Origin: an uncultured Senegalimassilia sp. | Lineage (GTDB): Bacteria > Actinomycetota > Coriobacteriia > Coriobacteriales > Eggerthellaceae | DNA length: 13,238 bases | Assembly (NCBI GenBank): GCA_937925385.1 | Contig: CALEWN010000261.1 | Coordinates: 1 to 13,238, forward strand | Reading direction: 5' to 3' | Part shown: positions 1 through 6,889 of the stretch, in pieces | How the letters are laid out: every line of letters begins with the position of its first letter | How positions within the stretch are numbered: the first letter of the stretch is position 1 | Notes under the pieces: generated by a model | Told to the model about the DNA's origin: nothing | What the model saw: the letters and a program-made list of their open reading frames with translations, nothing else | Databases searched by the model: none | Translations under genes and position numbers: made by a program

Positions 1-66
1 TAAGCTGGCCGCGCAGAACGTCCAGCTGGCTTTGAAACGCAGCCCTGTCTGTGATTTCCTGTCCAT
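1..66 (-). CDS. N-terminus of an unidentified protein, cut by the left window edge
   Basis: A leftward ATG at 66-64 opens 22 codons without a stop to the window edge (MDRKSQTGLRFKASWTFC and four more residues). A good ribosome binding site, AAAGGTGG, lies about 7 bases upstream. The start is basic and then mildly hydrophobic, which would fit a membrane protein, but too little is visible to name a family. It would be transcribed divergently from the LuxR regulator at 526, with 459 bases between them. The start is supported by the ribosome binding site alone; a chance ORF cannot be excluded. Confidence 0.45.
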   Translation of the reverse strand, partial: MDRKSQTGLRFKASWTFCAASL

Positions 67-525
67 AACGCCCCACCTTTCCCGTAAGCGAACGCGAAGG
101 CGGCTTTTGCGGGAGGCGAAGGAACCGGCTCGAGCACCCCTTGTCACCGCTAACCGCTTTCGCAAACCTGCCTAATGGTTTTGAGCGAATCGCGTTCCGC
201 CAAGCCGTTGGACGGCTACCGGCCATTTCCGCAAAGCTGCGAAAAGCCGTTCCGACGGCCAGCACGCGCGATCTGCTAGCCCCATAGTTGCGCGCAAACA
301 CCCGCTCGTACAGGTTCGTATTTACGTATAGTAGGTTTGACCTGGCGAAACAGTGCTTAGAAGATAACCCGCTCGGAAGAGGGGCGAAAAGCGCATTCCC
401 CACAGGGGACCCCGCCCCCACCCGCGCGCAGCGAAAGATGGCCGCTTGTAACTTTTTACCTGTGCGCTACATAAGCATTGGTAGAATCGATTGCAGATTC
501 ATTCGTTCGCACAGCAAGGAGCGCC
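67..525. other. 459-bp intergenic region between divergent genes
   Basis: I see no convincing gene here. Two similar small hairpins stand 42 bases apart: AGCCGT-TGG-ACGGCT at 203-217 and GCCGT-TCCG-ACGGC at 246-259. An AT-rich patch with TACGTATAGTAG lies near 324-335. A possible rightward promoter for the downstream LuxR gene is at 446-473. A reading frame open from 288 to 542 has no ribosome binding site, has poor codon use and overlaps the LuxR start, so I treat it as chance. Confidence 0.5.
446..473 (+). promoter_or_regulatory. Candidate promoter of the membrane LuxR gene
   Basis: TTGTAA (446-451) and TACATA (468-473) are separated by 16 bases and lie in a locally AT-richer stretch about 50 bases before the GTG start at 526. 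The match to a sigma-70-type -35/-10 pair is fair, not perfect. The position is right for the only rightward gene nearby. The promoter is inferred from sequence only. Confidence 0.35.
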
Positions 526-2073
526 GTGTTCTCGGTCGATAGACAATCCTTCCAATCGCTTTCCGCGCTGGCGCTGTTCACGTTCGCTTTTCTGGGAAGC
601 GAGTTTTTCTTCGATAGCAGAATCGGCTTGTTCATCAGCGCCGAAGGGGTTGTGGGCGCCCAGGCGATGATCCTTGGCGCAAGCGTCGTCGGCTTTTTGG
701 CTTATGCGCTGATTTCGAAGTTGGCCGGGGGACGACGCGCGTTGCGAGCGGTCGAGGCTGTCGGGGCGATTGCGGCCCTTCTCACGATTGCCGTTGCGGA
801 AAGCGCGATTGCCATGCAAATTGCGGGCTGCATCGCGTTCTTCCTGCTGGGAAGCCTTGGGGCTGAAGCGCATTGGAGCATGGCGCGCGCCTTCGAGGGA
901 AGCCCGTCGCTTGCCAAGGGGGCCGGCGCGGCTTACGCCGCCGGCATCCTACTGCAGTTCCTGAGCAACCAGTTCCTGCCTGCGGGCATGGCGGACGCGG
1001 CGGTTTTGTGCGCCGGCGTCGCCGCACTTGCCGTGTTTGCGGCGGCGGGAGAGCAAGGATGCGAACCCGCAGGTCAGAAGGGCGATGGAGCCACTGCCGA
1101 GCATGCAGGCGGACCAGTGACGACGGAGTCGTCGGGGCAAATCTTCCGCCAAGAGCAAGTGGCTCGAACGAAACAAGCGAGCACCGGCTCCTCGCAGCAG
1201 ACAAACTGCCCGGAGCAGGTGGCCGCAGACTTCCCGCAGCAAACCGCTCCGGGCGGCGCAAAAACCGCTATCCGCGCTGTTTGGCTTCTTGCGCTTGTGG
1301 TGCTGCTGGCCTGCATGTTTTCCACGTTGGACAACGTGGTCACCCTTGCGAACGCGCAGGGCTCGATCTCGGTCGAAACGTGGCCGCGCCTGTTCCTTGC
1401 GGCAAGCGGCCTTGCTGCCGGCGTGCTGTTCGACATCCGCGAACGCCGCTACATGGGGTTCATCATGTTCGCGGTCACGGTGCTGTCCACCATATCGATC
1501 CTGGCCGTGGAGGCCGGGGCAAGCCCCGTAATCGGGCTGATCGTGTTCTATCTGAGCTCTGGGTTCTTCGTGACCTTCTTCACCACCACGTTTTTGCAGC
1601 TTGCGCCGCACATGCGCACGCCGCAGCTGTGGGCGGGCATGGGCCGGGCCGCCAACAACCTGTGCGCGTTCACCGTGTCGGGGGTCTCCATGATGCTGAC
1701 GCAATCGGGAATAGCGGCCGTGATGATCGCGTCGCTGATCCTGTTCGTGCTGGTCAGCGTTGCGTTCGTGGGCGCCGGGCTGTTCCGCCTGCCGTCCACG
1801 GTCGGGGAACGCGAGGCCATCCAGGCGGGCCTTGCCGCCGCGGCCGCGCCGACACTTGAGGAGGTGCAGGCCGAGTTCATCAGCCGAAGCGGCCTGACCC
1901 CGCGCGAGGAAGAGGTGCTGCGCGCCGTGACCGCCGACGAACGCCCGCTCAAGCAAGTGGCCGATGACCTGGGCATTTCACTGCGCATGGTGCAACGCCA
2001 CCTGACTAGCATCTACAGCAAGACCGACACGCAAACCCGAGCCGGCCTCACCCGCGCATTCTTCGGGAAGTAG
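526..2073 (+). CDS. Membrane-integral LuxR-family transcriptional regulator (12-TM MFS-like sensor plus HTH)
   Basis: This is a 515-aa two-part regulator. Residues about 10-435 form two blocks of roughly six hydrophobic segments, split by a polar Q/G/T/E-rich linker at about 180-245. The layout resembles a major facilitator fold. The last ~60 residues (LTPREEEVLRAV through AFFGK) are a classic LuxR/NarL helix-turn-helix, with the recognition region around DDLGISLRMVQRHLTSIY. Proteins of this design are numerous in Eggerthellaceae and often sit beside respiratory reductase genes. The ligand is unknown; the membrane half presumably senses a small molecule or acts as a receptor, and the HTH binds DNA near the membrane. 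I chose GTG 526 because AAGGAG lies at 516-521, four bases ahead. A TTG at 478 would add 16 residues but has no ribosome binding site. The nearest target could be the divergent gene at the left edge. The family call is firm; the regulated genes are unknown. Confidence 0.88.
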   Translation: MFSVDRQSFQSLSALALFTFAFLGSEFFFDSRIGLFISAEGVVGAQAMILGASVVGFLAYALISKLAGGRRALRAVEAVGAIAALLTIAVAESAIAMQIAGCIAFFLLGSLGAEAHWSMARAFEGSPSLAKGAGAAYAAGILLQFLSNQFLPAGMADAAVLCAGVAALAVFAAAGEQGCEPAGQKGDGATAEHAGGPVTTESSGQIFRQEQVARTKQASTGSSQQTNCPEQVAADFPQQTAPGGAKTAIRAVWLLALVVLLACMFSTLDNVVTLANAQGSISVETWPRLFLAASGLAAGVLFDIRERRYMGFIMFAVTVLSTISILAVEAGASPVIGLIVFYLSSGFFVTFFTTTFLQLAPHMRTPQLWAGMGRAANNLCAFTVSGVSMMLTQSGIAAVMIASLILFVLVSVAFVGAGLFRLPSTVGEREAIQAGLAAAAAPTLEEVQAEFISRSGLTPREEEVLRAVTADERPLKQVADDLGISLRMVQRHLTSIYSKTDTQTRAGLTRAFFGK

Positions 2074-2077
2074 GGTG

Positions 2078-2093
2078 GAGGCGCTCGCGCCTC
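2078..2093 (+). terminator. Small hairpin just after the LuxR stop codon
   Basis: GAGGCG-CTCG-CGCCTC forms a 6-bp GC-only stem with a 4-base loop beginning 5 bases after the stop codon. No T-run follows, so it is at best a weak or factor-assisted terminator. Confidence 0.3.
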
Positions 2094-2304
2094 AGCTGCA
2101 ACTTGCGGGAGGCAAAGTCGGCAGCGTCTGCGTCTGGGCCGCGACTTGCGGACACACCAGAAGCTCCATCCCTTCGCATCCTGTTGTAGGATTTTCCGCT
2201 CGCAATGCACAAGTCACCCTAAGCTTGACCAATCAGCATGGGGCAAGGCAAAGCGGCATGCATCCCCTTTGCTTTCGAAGCTTGGTCCTTCCAGGACTTG
2301 ATAA

Positions 2305-2346
2305 GGGATAGGCCTTTTGAGCCTGCTAGCTCAAAAGGCCTATCCC
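2305..2346. terminator. Perfect 18-bp hairpin between convergent genes
   Basis: GGGATAGGCCTTTTGAGC (2305-2322) is the exact reverse complement of 2329-2346, with the 6-base loop CTGCTA. It lies between the ends of two convergent genes and contains the stop codon of the leftward HTH gene (2340-2342). It probably serves as a bidirectional transcription end or mRNA 3'-end stabiliser. A classical T-run outside the stem is missing, so the terminator role is inferred from position and stem strength. Confidence 0.6.
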
Positions 2347-2654
2347 TGCTCACTCTGCGAGTCTTGGCAATCGCCCTCGCCGTCCATTGCGGCAGCGATG
2401 TAGGTGTTGCTCAGCTGCGTGCCGTCTTCCCCGAAACGAGCATGCGACGTGATAAGCCCCTCTTCGCGCAAGCGATGTATCGCGCGATCCACTGTTTTCA
2501 AGCTGATTTGCAGCTTTCCCGCCAGCGCTTGCTTGGTCTCGGAGCAACCATCTGGGCCGCAAGCCGCGACGAAGCCGAGCAGGCGCAGCTGGGAATTGGT
2601 CAACTTCCCTTTCTTCCCCTTAGAGGCAAGGTTGTCATCCGATTGATCTGCCAT
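2340..2654 (-). CDS. Small winged helix-turn-helix protein
   Basis: A 104-aa protein when read from ATG 2654, which has a strong ribosome binding site (AAAGGGGG, 4 bases ahead). An upstream in-frame ATG at 2774 would give 144 aa; its extra 40 residues (around WLAACKIYRQPRK and GYYERLVNGSLKGG) look protein-like, but its ribosome binding site is weak. Residues about 17-85 (LTNSQLRLLGFVAACG, then LAGKLQISLKTVDRAIHRL, then EEGLI) are a winged-helix DNA-binding domain of the HTH_36/MarR-like kind, with recognition helix SLKTVDRAIHRLREEG. The tail is short and acidic. It is probably a local transcription regulator; its target is not evident. It converges on the LuxR gene and its stop codon lies inside the hairpin at 2305-2346. 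A 17-bp element with TAGTA/TACTA arms at 2774-2790 could be its own operator. Confidence 0.7.
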   Translation of the reverse strand: MADQSDDNLASKGKKGKLTNSQLRLLGFVAACGPDGCSETKQALAGKLQISLKTVDRAIHRLREEGLITSHARFGEDGTQLSNTYIAAAMDGEGDCQDSQSEQG

Positions 2655-2774
2655 CAATCCCCCTTTCAGCGACCCGTTCACCAACCGTTCATAATATCCG
2701 CTTGCCCCGTCCGCCTTGCGCGGCTGCCGATATATCTTGCAGGCAGCAAGCCATTCGTTTGATAAGGGCAACAT

Positions 2775-3161
2775 AGTACCCTACATACTACATCCGCCAC
2801 GCAAGCTGTAACGCTTTTGATGCCGTATCGTGACGAAACATAACGTCCATGGCACCGGTCTGACAGTAAGCCAACAAACCAATCCGCCGCGAGGTGACAA
2901 GCCCAGATTAGCGGCTTACGGTCGCAAAATCGAGAAGGACACGCAGCAGCATCTCCACGAATGCCGCCAAAACCCGTTGCTCGCCCCCACGATTGCGCCT
3001 GGACGTTTTCGTCGCGTGAAATTATAGCGCACGACTTCGCTTTTGACAACGAAAAGCCGTCGGCCGACCGGTGCGCGATTCGCGCATGTCGATCGGACGG
3101 CGGCTTTTGTGACGGGCGGCTTCAAGGGCGTACCCACAAGGACTCGGCGCAAACCAAACCC
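2775..3161. other. 387-bp intergenic region
   Basis: No supported gene. It holds the probable control region of the small HTH gene (AT-rich at 2775-2795) and, at 3052-3108, the terminator of the hsmA transcript. A loose inverted pair GTAAGCC/GGCTTAC brackets about 40 bases near 2867-2920 and is probably chance. Frames open through this region have no ribosome binding sites and cross the terminator. Confidence 0.5.
3052..3108 (-). terminator. Strong terminator downstream of the hsmA-like gene
   Basis: AAAAGCCG (3052-3059) pairs with CGGCTTTT (3101-3108). Inside it, TGCGCG-ATT-CGCGCA (3072-3086) forms the tip, with further imperfect pairing between. Read leftward, the stem ends in a short T-run (CTTTTCG) and lies about 50 bases after the stop codon at 3162. 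The symmetric A/T ends mean it could also stop rightward transcription. Confidence 0.65.
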
Positions 3162-3641
3162 CTACGCGTGGGAGCGCTTCGAGGAGAGCAGCAGGGCCAG
3201 GGCCAGGACGGCTACCACGCCGGCAGCTGCGGCAAGGGCAATGGAGTCGGAAACGTGGAACGCGGGGATGCCGATGAGCATGCCGACGAAGTACGGGACC
3301 AGCCACACCAGCCACACGCCGATGCTGAGCGTATGGAAGCCGCGGCGGGTCTTCTCGTTGCCGCGGAAGGCGACGTAGGTCGCCCAGGCGGCATGGAACA
3401 GCATCAACGCGATGGCTAGGAAACCGGTGACCGGATGCAGCGGGGACATGGCGCCGCCGCTGTTCTGCGCCATGATGGACATCAGGCCGGTGCCCGTGGA
3501 GTCGCAGATCAGGCCAAGCCAGAAAAACGCCAGGTGAGAGCGCTTAAGCTCGCCCGAGCGGCGCTCGGAGAACACGCCGATGGTGTAGGCGACCAGGGCC
3601 AGGGAGATGACGGCGGAAGCGGTTGCAAGCATGGGACTCAT
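3162..3641 (-). CDS. HsmA-family (TIGR03987-like) small membrane protein
   Basis: A 159-aa integral membrane protein. The start ATG 3641 has a textbook GGAGGT ribosome binding site 6 bases ahead; the longer frame to 3707 has none. About five hydrophobic segments are visible. The family core is present: YTIGVFSERRSGELKRSHLA, FFWLGLICDSTGTGLMS, HPVTGFLAIALMLFHAAWAT, then FHTLSIGVWLVWLVPYFVGM. Conserved histidines lie in the second to fourth segments. Members I know are about 125-130 aa, so the last ~30 residues (one more hydrophobic segment, then SSKRSHA) look like an extension. The biochemical role of the family is not well settled; conserved membrane histidines leave cofactor or small-molecule binding possible. 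It lies 124 bases after tetR on the same strand, with its own candidate promoter and operator in the gap. Confidence 0.75.
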   Translation of the reverse strand: MSPMLATASAVISLALVAYTIGVFSERRSGELKRSHLAFFWLGLICDSTGTGLMSIMAQNSGGAMSPLHPVTGFLAIALMLFHAAWATYVAFRGNEKTRRGFHTLSIGVWLVWLVPYFVGMLIGIPAFHVSDSIALAAAAGVVAVLALALLLSSKRSHA

Positions 3642-3670
3642 ATTCAGACCTCCAAAATCGAGTGGGTTTG

Positions 3671-3683
3671 CGGGCTGCGCCCG
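3671..3683 (-). promoter_or_regulatory. Short leader hairpin upstream of the hsmA-like gene
   Basis: CGGGC-TGC-GCCCG forms a 5-bp stem in the untranslated leader, about 30 bases before the start codon. It is too small to assign a role with confidence. Confidence 0.2.
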
Positions 3684-3728
3684 ACGGCGCGTTCGCTTTG
3701 ACACCATTCATATTGAGGTCCGGCCGTG

Positions 3729-3752
3729 TGAACATCAAAGGCATGATGTTCA
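3729..3752. promoter_or_regulatory. 24-bp palindrome, probable TetR operator
   Basis: TGAACATCA-AAGGCA-TGATGTTCA has perfect 9-bp arms around a 6-base centre. It begins 14 bases after the tetR stop codon and about 90 bases before the hsmA-like start. Read leftward, TTGATG inside the right arm is followed after 17 bases by CAATAT, a plausible -35/-10 pair for hsmA. The palindrome would therefore cover the -35 box, as expected for a TetR repressor site. A tetR terminator is the other reading, but no T-run follows. Confidence 0.5.
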
Positions 3753-3765
3753 TTTCCGTGCGCTA

Positions 3766-4335
3766 CTACGCGTGGTTTGCGTATAACGTGCGTTCTAACA
3801 GGCCAAACAGCACTTTGCAGTCGCCGTTTTGGTGATGAAGGCTGCCCATGACGTTCTCGATGACGAACCTGCACACGCTTTCTGCATCGAACCCGTCGGG
3901 CAAATCGGCCGAGATTCGGGCATCGTGCTCGTAGATCTGAATGAGGCCGTGGAGGATGTGCTCAATCTGCTGGGACTCGCGCAGGCGCGCAGCGGCCTTC
4001 TCGACGGCGGGAAGCGCGTCGATACCGCGCAACCAGCATTCGCGGAAGTGCGTGGTGACCTCGCGCATGCTCGCGTGCATCTCCCGGCAGTAGTCCACGA
4101 ACCCGACCTGCGGATCGATATGGCAGAAGCGCTCGTAGAATGCATGCTTGAAGTACAGCTGTATGGTGGCAGTGGTCAGCTCGTCCTTCGCCGAGAAATG
4201 GCGGTACACCGTCCCCACGCTGACGCCCGTGGCGTTGGCAAGGCCGCGCACCGAAAGCGCCGAAACCCCGTTCTTCTCCGCAATCTGATACGCGTTCTCC
4301 AGCAGCTCTTCCCGGGAAACAATGCTTTGAGCCAT
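3766..4335 (-). CDS. TetR/AcrR-family transcriptional regulator
   Basis: A 189-aa repressor-type regulator. ATG 4335 was chosen for its GAGGGGG ribosome binding site 6 bases ahead; the frame extends to 4395 without a better site. Residues about 7-55 are the TetR N-terminal domain: SREELLENAYQIAEKNG, ALSVRGLANATGVSVGTVYR, HFSAKDEL. The helix-turn-helix is ANATGVSVGTVYRHF. The remaining ~130 residues are the helical ligand and dimer domain, which is not conserved enough to suggest a ligand. It precedes the hsmA-like gene on the same strand; the palindrome at 3729-3752 is a good candidate operator. A second perfect palindrome, ACCATGGT (4391-4398), with nearly symmetric GGG/CCC flanks, lies 55 bases before the start and could serve autoregulation. 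Confidence 0.85.
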   Translation of the reverse strand: MAQSIVSREELLENAYQIAEKNGVSALSVRGLANATGVSVGTVYRHFSAKDELTTATIQLYFKHAFYERFCHIDPQVGFVDYCREMHASMREVTTHFRECWLRGIDALPAVEKAAARLRESQQIEHILHGLIQIYEHDARISADLPDGFDAESVCRFVIENVMGSLHHQNGDCKVLFGLLERTLYANHA

Positions 4336-4451
4336 AAGGCGCCCCCTCGCAATCGAACCATCGCACCTGCAAACCGGATGGGTTTCGGGAACCATGGTAA
4401 CCCGATTCCGTAAAACCCTACAGTAGCGTTACCTGTTCGATAGAGGTGGGC

Positions 4452-4556
4452 GGACACTTCGGGGACGTAGCATTATGTGTCAGGAATCGGAGCCAGGGGA
4501 CGCAGTAGGCCGCAAGGGCAGAACCCGGACAATTAACGCTACGTCCCCAAATGTCC
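4452..4556. repeat. Pair of inverted REP-like elements
   Basis: The left element (4452-4481) reads GGACACTTCGGGGACGTAGC and ends in GTGTC. The right element is its inverted copy (4527-4556), reading on the minus strand GGACATTTGGGGACGTAGC and ending in TGTCC. The two match over about 30 bases with a few differences, and 45 bases separate them. Each element can also fold on its own: GACAC/GTGTC on the left, GGACA/TGTCC on the right. A conserved GGGGACGTAGC core inside a small hairpin, arranged as an inverted pair between genes, is the layout of bacterial REP/BIME sequences mobilised by RAYT-type transposases. The RAYT link is inference; no transposase is in the window. Confidence 0.55.
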
Positions 4557-4575
4557 GGAATCGCGTTCGAACGCA

Positions 4576-4609
4576 AAACGGCCGGGCACGCAATGCGTCC
4601 CGGCCGTTT
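4576..4609 (-). terminator. Strong intrinsic terminator of the lipoprotein 1 gene
   Basis: AAACGGCCGGG (4576-4586) pairs perfectly with CCCGGCCGTTT (4599-4609), and ACGCA/TGCGT extends the stem inside it. Read leftward it begins 34 bases after the stop codon and ends in CGTTTTGCG. Confidence 0.75.
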
Positions 4610-4643
4610 CGAGGGAATCCCGCCCGAAGCGCGGGCGGAAAAA

Positions 4644-5630
4644 CTACTTCAGGGTCACGTTCTGCATCATGGGCATGGCATCTTCCCAGGTGATGCCGCT
4701 GTCGATGAACATGCGGACCGTGGTGCCGCACGGAGCCACGGTGAACATGTAGTACGTGCCGGTCTGGGTGTAGCGCGTCCAAGTGGCACCGTTGATGTCC
4801 ACCTCGTCGATCTCGCCCTTGCCGCCGAAGTTGCCCTGCAGCGCCTCGGCTTCCTTCTGCGGGGCGCGCGAGCACGTGCTGGTGCTAAAGCGCTTTGTGG
4901 AACCCTCGGGGTTGAACGTGGCGTCGCCGCTCTTCTCCTTGGTCTCGACGAGCGCCCAGCCGTCGGCAGCCTTCACGCTGTACGCAGCGTAGTCGACGCC
5001 GCCCTGGGCCTTGATGGCCTCGGCGGCCTCGACCGCGGCTTTGTAACCGTCGGTTTCCTTGCCGGTGGTGTCGAAGCGCATGGTGCGCGGGTCGGTGCCG
5101 CCCGTGGCGTTCTTGTCGAACTGAACGGTGATCGGGCCGTAATAGTTATCCTTGGTGGTCCAGAAGTAGACCCATTCGATGCTCTCACCAGGCTCGATAA
5201 GGGGATCGCCATCCGTCTCCGCGCCTTCGCACAGCTCGGCGGGCGGGTTCTTGATGTCGTAGCTCAGCGTGTCGTGCGAGTCGAACACCGGGTCGCCGGC
5301 CTCATAACCGCCGGGGGCGCCGGTCGTGATGAAGCTGAAGCGCTTCATGGCCTTATCGTTGTTGTTCGTGATCTTCACGCGCAGCCAGAAGCCGTCCTCC
5401 TTGTAGACATCGCCGCGATAGTACGTGCCGTCGGCCAGCGATTCGACGGTGAAGCCCTCGACGTCGATCGACTGGGACTGGTACGCCGCCTGCGTTGCGG
5501 CCGTGCCGTCTCCCGAGCCGCCCTGGTCGCCCTCGGTGCCGCCGCAGCCGGCCATCGTGCACGCAAGCGCCGCGGACAACGCGACGGCGGGCACGCCCAT
5601 CATTACCTTCTTCACTACGGGTTTCACCAT
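4644..5630 (-). CDS. Secreted lipoprotein, first of a tandem paralogous pair
   Basis: A 328-aa putative surface lipoprotein. ATG 5630 lies 8 bases after AAAGGGAG, the same arrangement as in the paralogue; a GTG at 5639 overlaps that site and is unlikely. The basic start (VKPVVKKV), hydrophobic core (GVPAVALSAALACTM) and lipobox MAGC give a lipidated cysteine near residue 29, followed by a flexible G/T/D/Q linker. Residues about 55-175 (DGFWLRVKITNNN, IEPGESIEWVYFWTT, NYYGPITVQF) look like an immunoglobulin-like beta domain of the DUF4352/DUF5067 kind. A second alpha/beta domain of ~110 residues follows (IDEVDINGATWTRYTQTG, then ITWEDAMPMMQNVTLK at the end). The function is unknown; it probably sits on the outer face of the cell membrane. 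A terminator follows at 4576-4609. The lipoprotein call is firm; the domain family is an inference from sequence pattern. Confidence 0.8.
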   Translation of the reverse strand: MVKPVVKKVMMGVPAVALSAALACTMAGCGGTEGDQGGSGDGTAATQAAYQSQSIDVEGFTVESLADGTYYRGDVYKEDGFWLRVKITNNNDKAMKRFSFITTGAPGGYEAGDPVFDSHDTLSYDIKNPPAELCEGAETDGDPLIEPGESIEWVYFWTTKDNYYGPITVQFDKNATGGTDPRTMRFDTTGKETDGYKAAVEAAEAIKAQGGVDYAAYSVKAADGWALVETKEKSGDATFNPEGSTKRFSTSTCSRAPQKEAEALQGNFGGKGEIDEVDINGATWTRYTQTGTYYMFTVAPCGTTVRMFIDSGITWEDAMPMMQNVTLK

Positions 5631-5890
5631 GTTCACCACTCCCTTTCGCTTCCCGTTGCGAAAGCCGCCTCCTCCCCGGCGACCACCGCTACGTCAGGTT
5701 TCGAAATGCCGGGGCCCGATTGCCGCAGGGCCGATCCCGACCGTCAATAAGAGTATGCCGCGCAACAGGCGGGTCGCGAAGCGACCTGCGGCCCAAATGC
5801 CAGGCGCACAAGCCACCCTGCGGCCAAAACATGCGCCGCCGCTGCCGAGCCGCGTGGCGCATCGCCCGGCGCCGCGGTCAGGATGCTTCC
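5631..5890. other. Intergenic leader between the two lipoprotein genes
   Basis: No gene. A 6-bp hairpin GGTCGC-GAA-GCGACC lies at 5772-5786. The stretch around 5757-5797 (GCCG-GCAA, then GCGAAGC-ACC, then GCGGCCCAAA) has a recognisable counterpart at 6976-7016 before the second lipoprotein. This suggests the upstream region was duplicated with the gene. It may hold the promoter of lipoprotein 1 and the transcription end of lipoprotein 2; I cannot fix either. Confidence 0.4.
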
Positions 5891-6889
5891 CTACTTCAGC
5901 ACCACGTTCTGCACCATGGGAAGCGCATCGTCCCAGGTCAACTTGGAACCGATGACCATCGAGACCGTCTTGCCGGACGGCGCCTCGACGAACAGCGAGA
6001 CGGCACCGGATTCCGCGGTGTAGCGCACCCACGTGACGCCATTGATCTCAACCTCGTCGATCACGCCCTTCTTCTTGGAGCCTTGCCTGGCCTCCGCTTC
6101 CATCATCGGGGAGGTTTTGAACGTGCGCATGTCGATGGAGGAGATGGCCTCGTCGCCATGCTTGAAGTCGCACCCCTCGTACTTCTCGTCGATGCGGTCG
6201 CCGAGCTTCCAGCCGTCAGCGGGGATAATGCTGTACGACGGGAAATCGATGCCGCCCTGCGCCTCGATGGCTTCCGCCGCCTCGCGCGCCGCCTTGTACT
6301 CGTCGCTTTCGCGCCCGGTGGTGTCGAAGTGCATCACGCTGGGATTGGAATCGCTGGACGAGGAGCTGTCGAACTCGACGGTGATCGGGCCGTAATAGTT
6401 ATCCTTGGTGGTCCAGAAGTAGATGAACTCGACGCTCTGACCAGGCTCGATCTTGGCGTTGGCGTCCATTTGCGCGCCTTCGCCCAGCTCAACAGCCTGC
6501 GTCTTGGTGTCGGCGTTGAGCCTCTGGTCGCCGGAGGCGTCGAACACCGCATCGCCCGCGTCGAAGGTGCCGACGGCGGCACGCGCGCTGAACACGGAAG
6601 GCGCTTTCGCGGCCTCGTTGTTGTTCGTGATCTTCACGCGCAGCCAGAAGCCGTCCTGCCGCTCAGCGGCGCCGCGATAGTACGAGCCATCGCCGACGGA
6701 CTCGATGGTGAAGCCCGCGACCTCGGCGGTCTGCACGCTGTTAGCCGTCTGACCTGCGGCCTCGTTACCGCCCGAGCTGTCCTGGCCGCCCTCGGTGCCG
6801 CCGCAGCCGGCCATCGTGCACGCGAGCGCCGCCGACAACGCGACGGCCGGCACCCCGAGCGCAACCTTCCTCATCATGGGTCTCATCAT
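5891..6889 (-). CDS. Secreted lipoprotein, second of a tandem paralogous pair
   Basis: A 332-aa paralogue of the lipoprotein at 4644-5630. I take ATG 6889 as start because it sits 8 bases after AAAGGGAG exactly as in the sister gene; ATGs at 6895 and 6886 are also possible. The signal is RPMMRKVALGVPAVALSAA with lipobox MAGC, then a low-complexity S/G/N/E/T linker. The beta domain is kept (DGFWLRVKITNNN, IEPGQSVEFIYFWTT, NYYGPITVEF), with an S/D-rich insert SSSSSDSN after it. The C-terminal domain ends GVIDEVEINGVTWVRYTAES and LTWDDALPMVQNVVLK. Some segments are almost identical to the sister gene in DNA as well as protein, while others differ in sequence and length. The function is unknown. 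Two divergent copies kept side by side suggest related but distinct ligands or partners. Confidence 0.8.
   Translation of the reverse strand: MMRPMMRKVALGVPAVALSAALACTMAGCGGTEGGQDSSGGNEAAGQTANSVQTAEVAGFTIESVGDGSYYRGAAERQDGFWLRVKITNNNEAAKAPSVFSARAAVGTFDAGDAVFDASGDQRLNADTKTQAVELGEGAQMDANAKIEPGQSVEFIYFWTTKDNYYGPITVEFDSSSSSDSNPSVMHFDTTGRESDEYKAAREAAEAIEAQGGIDFPSYSIIPADGWKLGDRIDEKYEGCDFKHGDEAISSIDMRTFKTSPMMEAEARQGSKKKGVIDEVEINGVTWVRYTAESGAVSLFVEAPSGKTVSMVIGSKLTWDDALPMVQNVVLK

Larger units (their letters stand above)
4336..4643. other. 308-bp intergenic region between tetR and the first lipoprotein
   Basis: No gene. It contains the tetR leader with the ACCATGGT palindrome (4391-4398), the inverted REP-like pair (4452-4556) and the terminator of lipoprotein 1 (4576-4609). 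Confidence 0.6.

Noticed and set aside
288..542. 84-codon rightward frame upstream of the LuxR gene
   Set aside because: No ribosome binding site, weak codon bias, overlap with the LuxR start in another frame.
949..1956. 335-codon minus-strand reading frame inside the LuxR gene
   Set aside because: It lies wholly opposite a well-supported gene; its R/H/G/Q-rich composition is typical of antisense frames in GC-rich DNA and it has no homology-like motifs.
2298..2768. Direct repeat TTGATAAGGG (2298-2307 and 2759-2768) around the small HTH gene, as possible target-site duplication
   Set aside because: A 10-mer recurring in 13 kb is expected by chance; there is no transposase and no terminal inverted repeats at the repeat edges.
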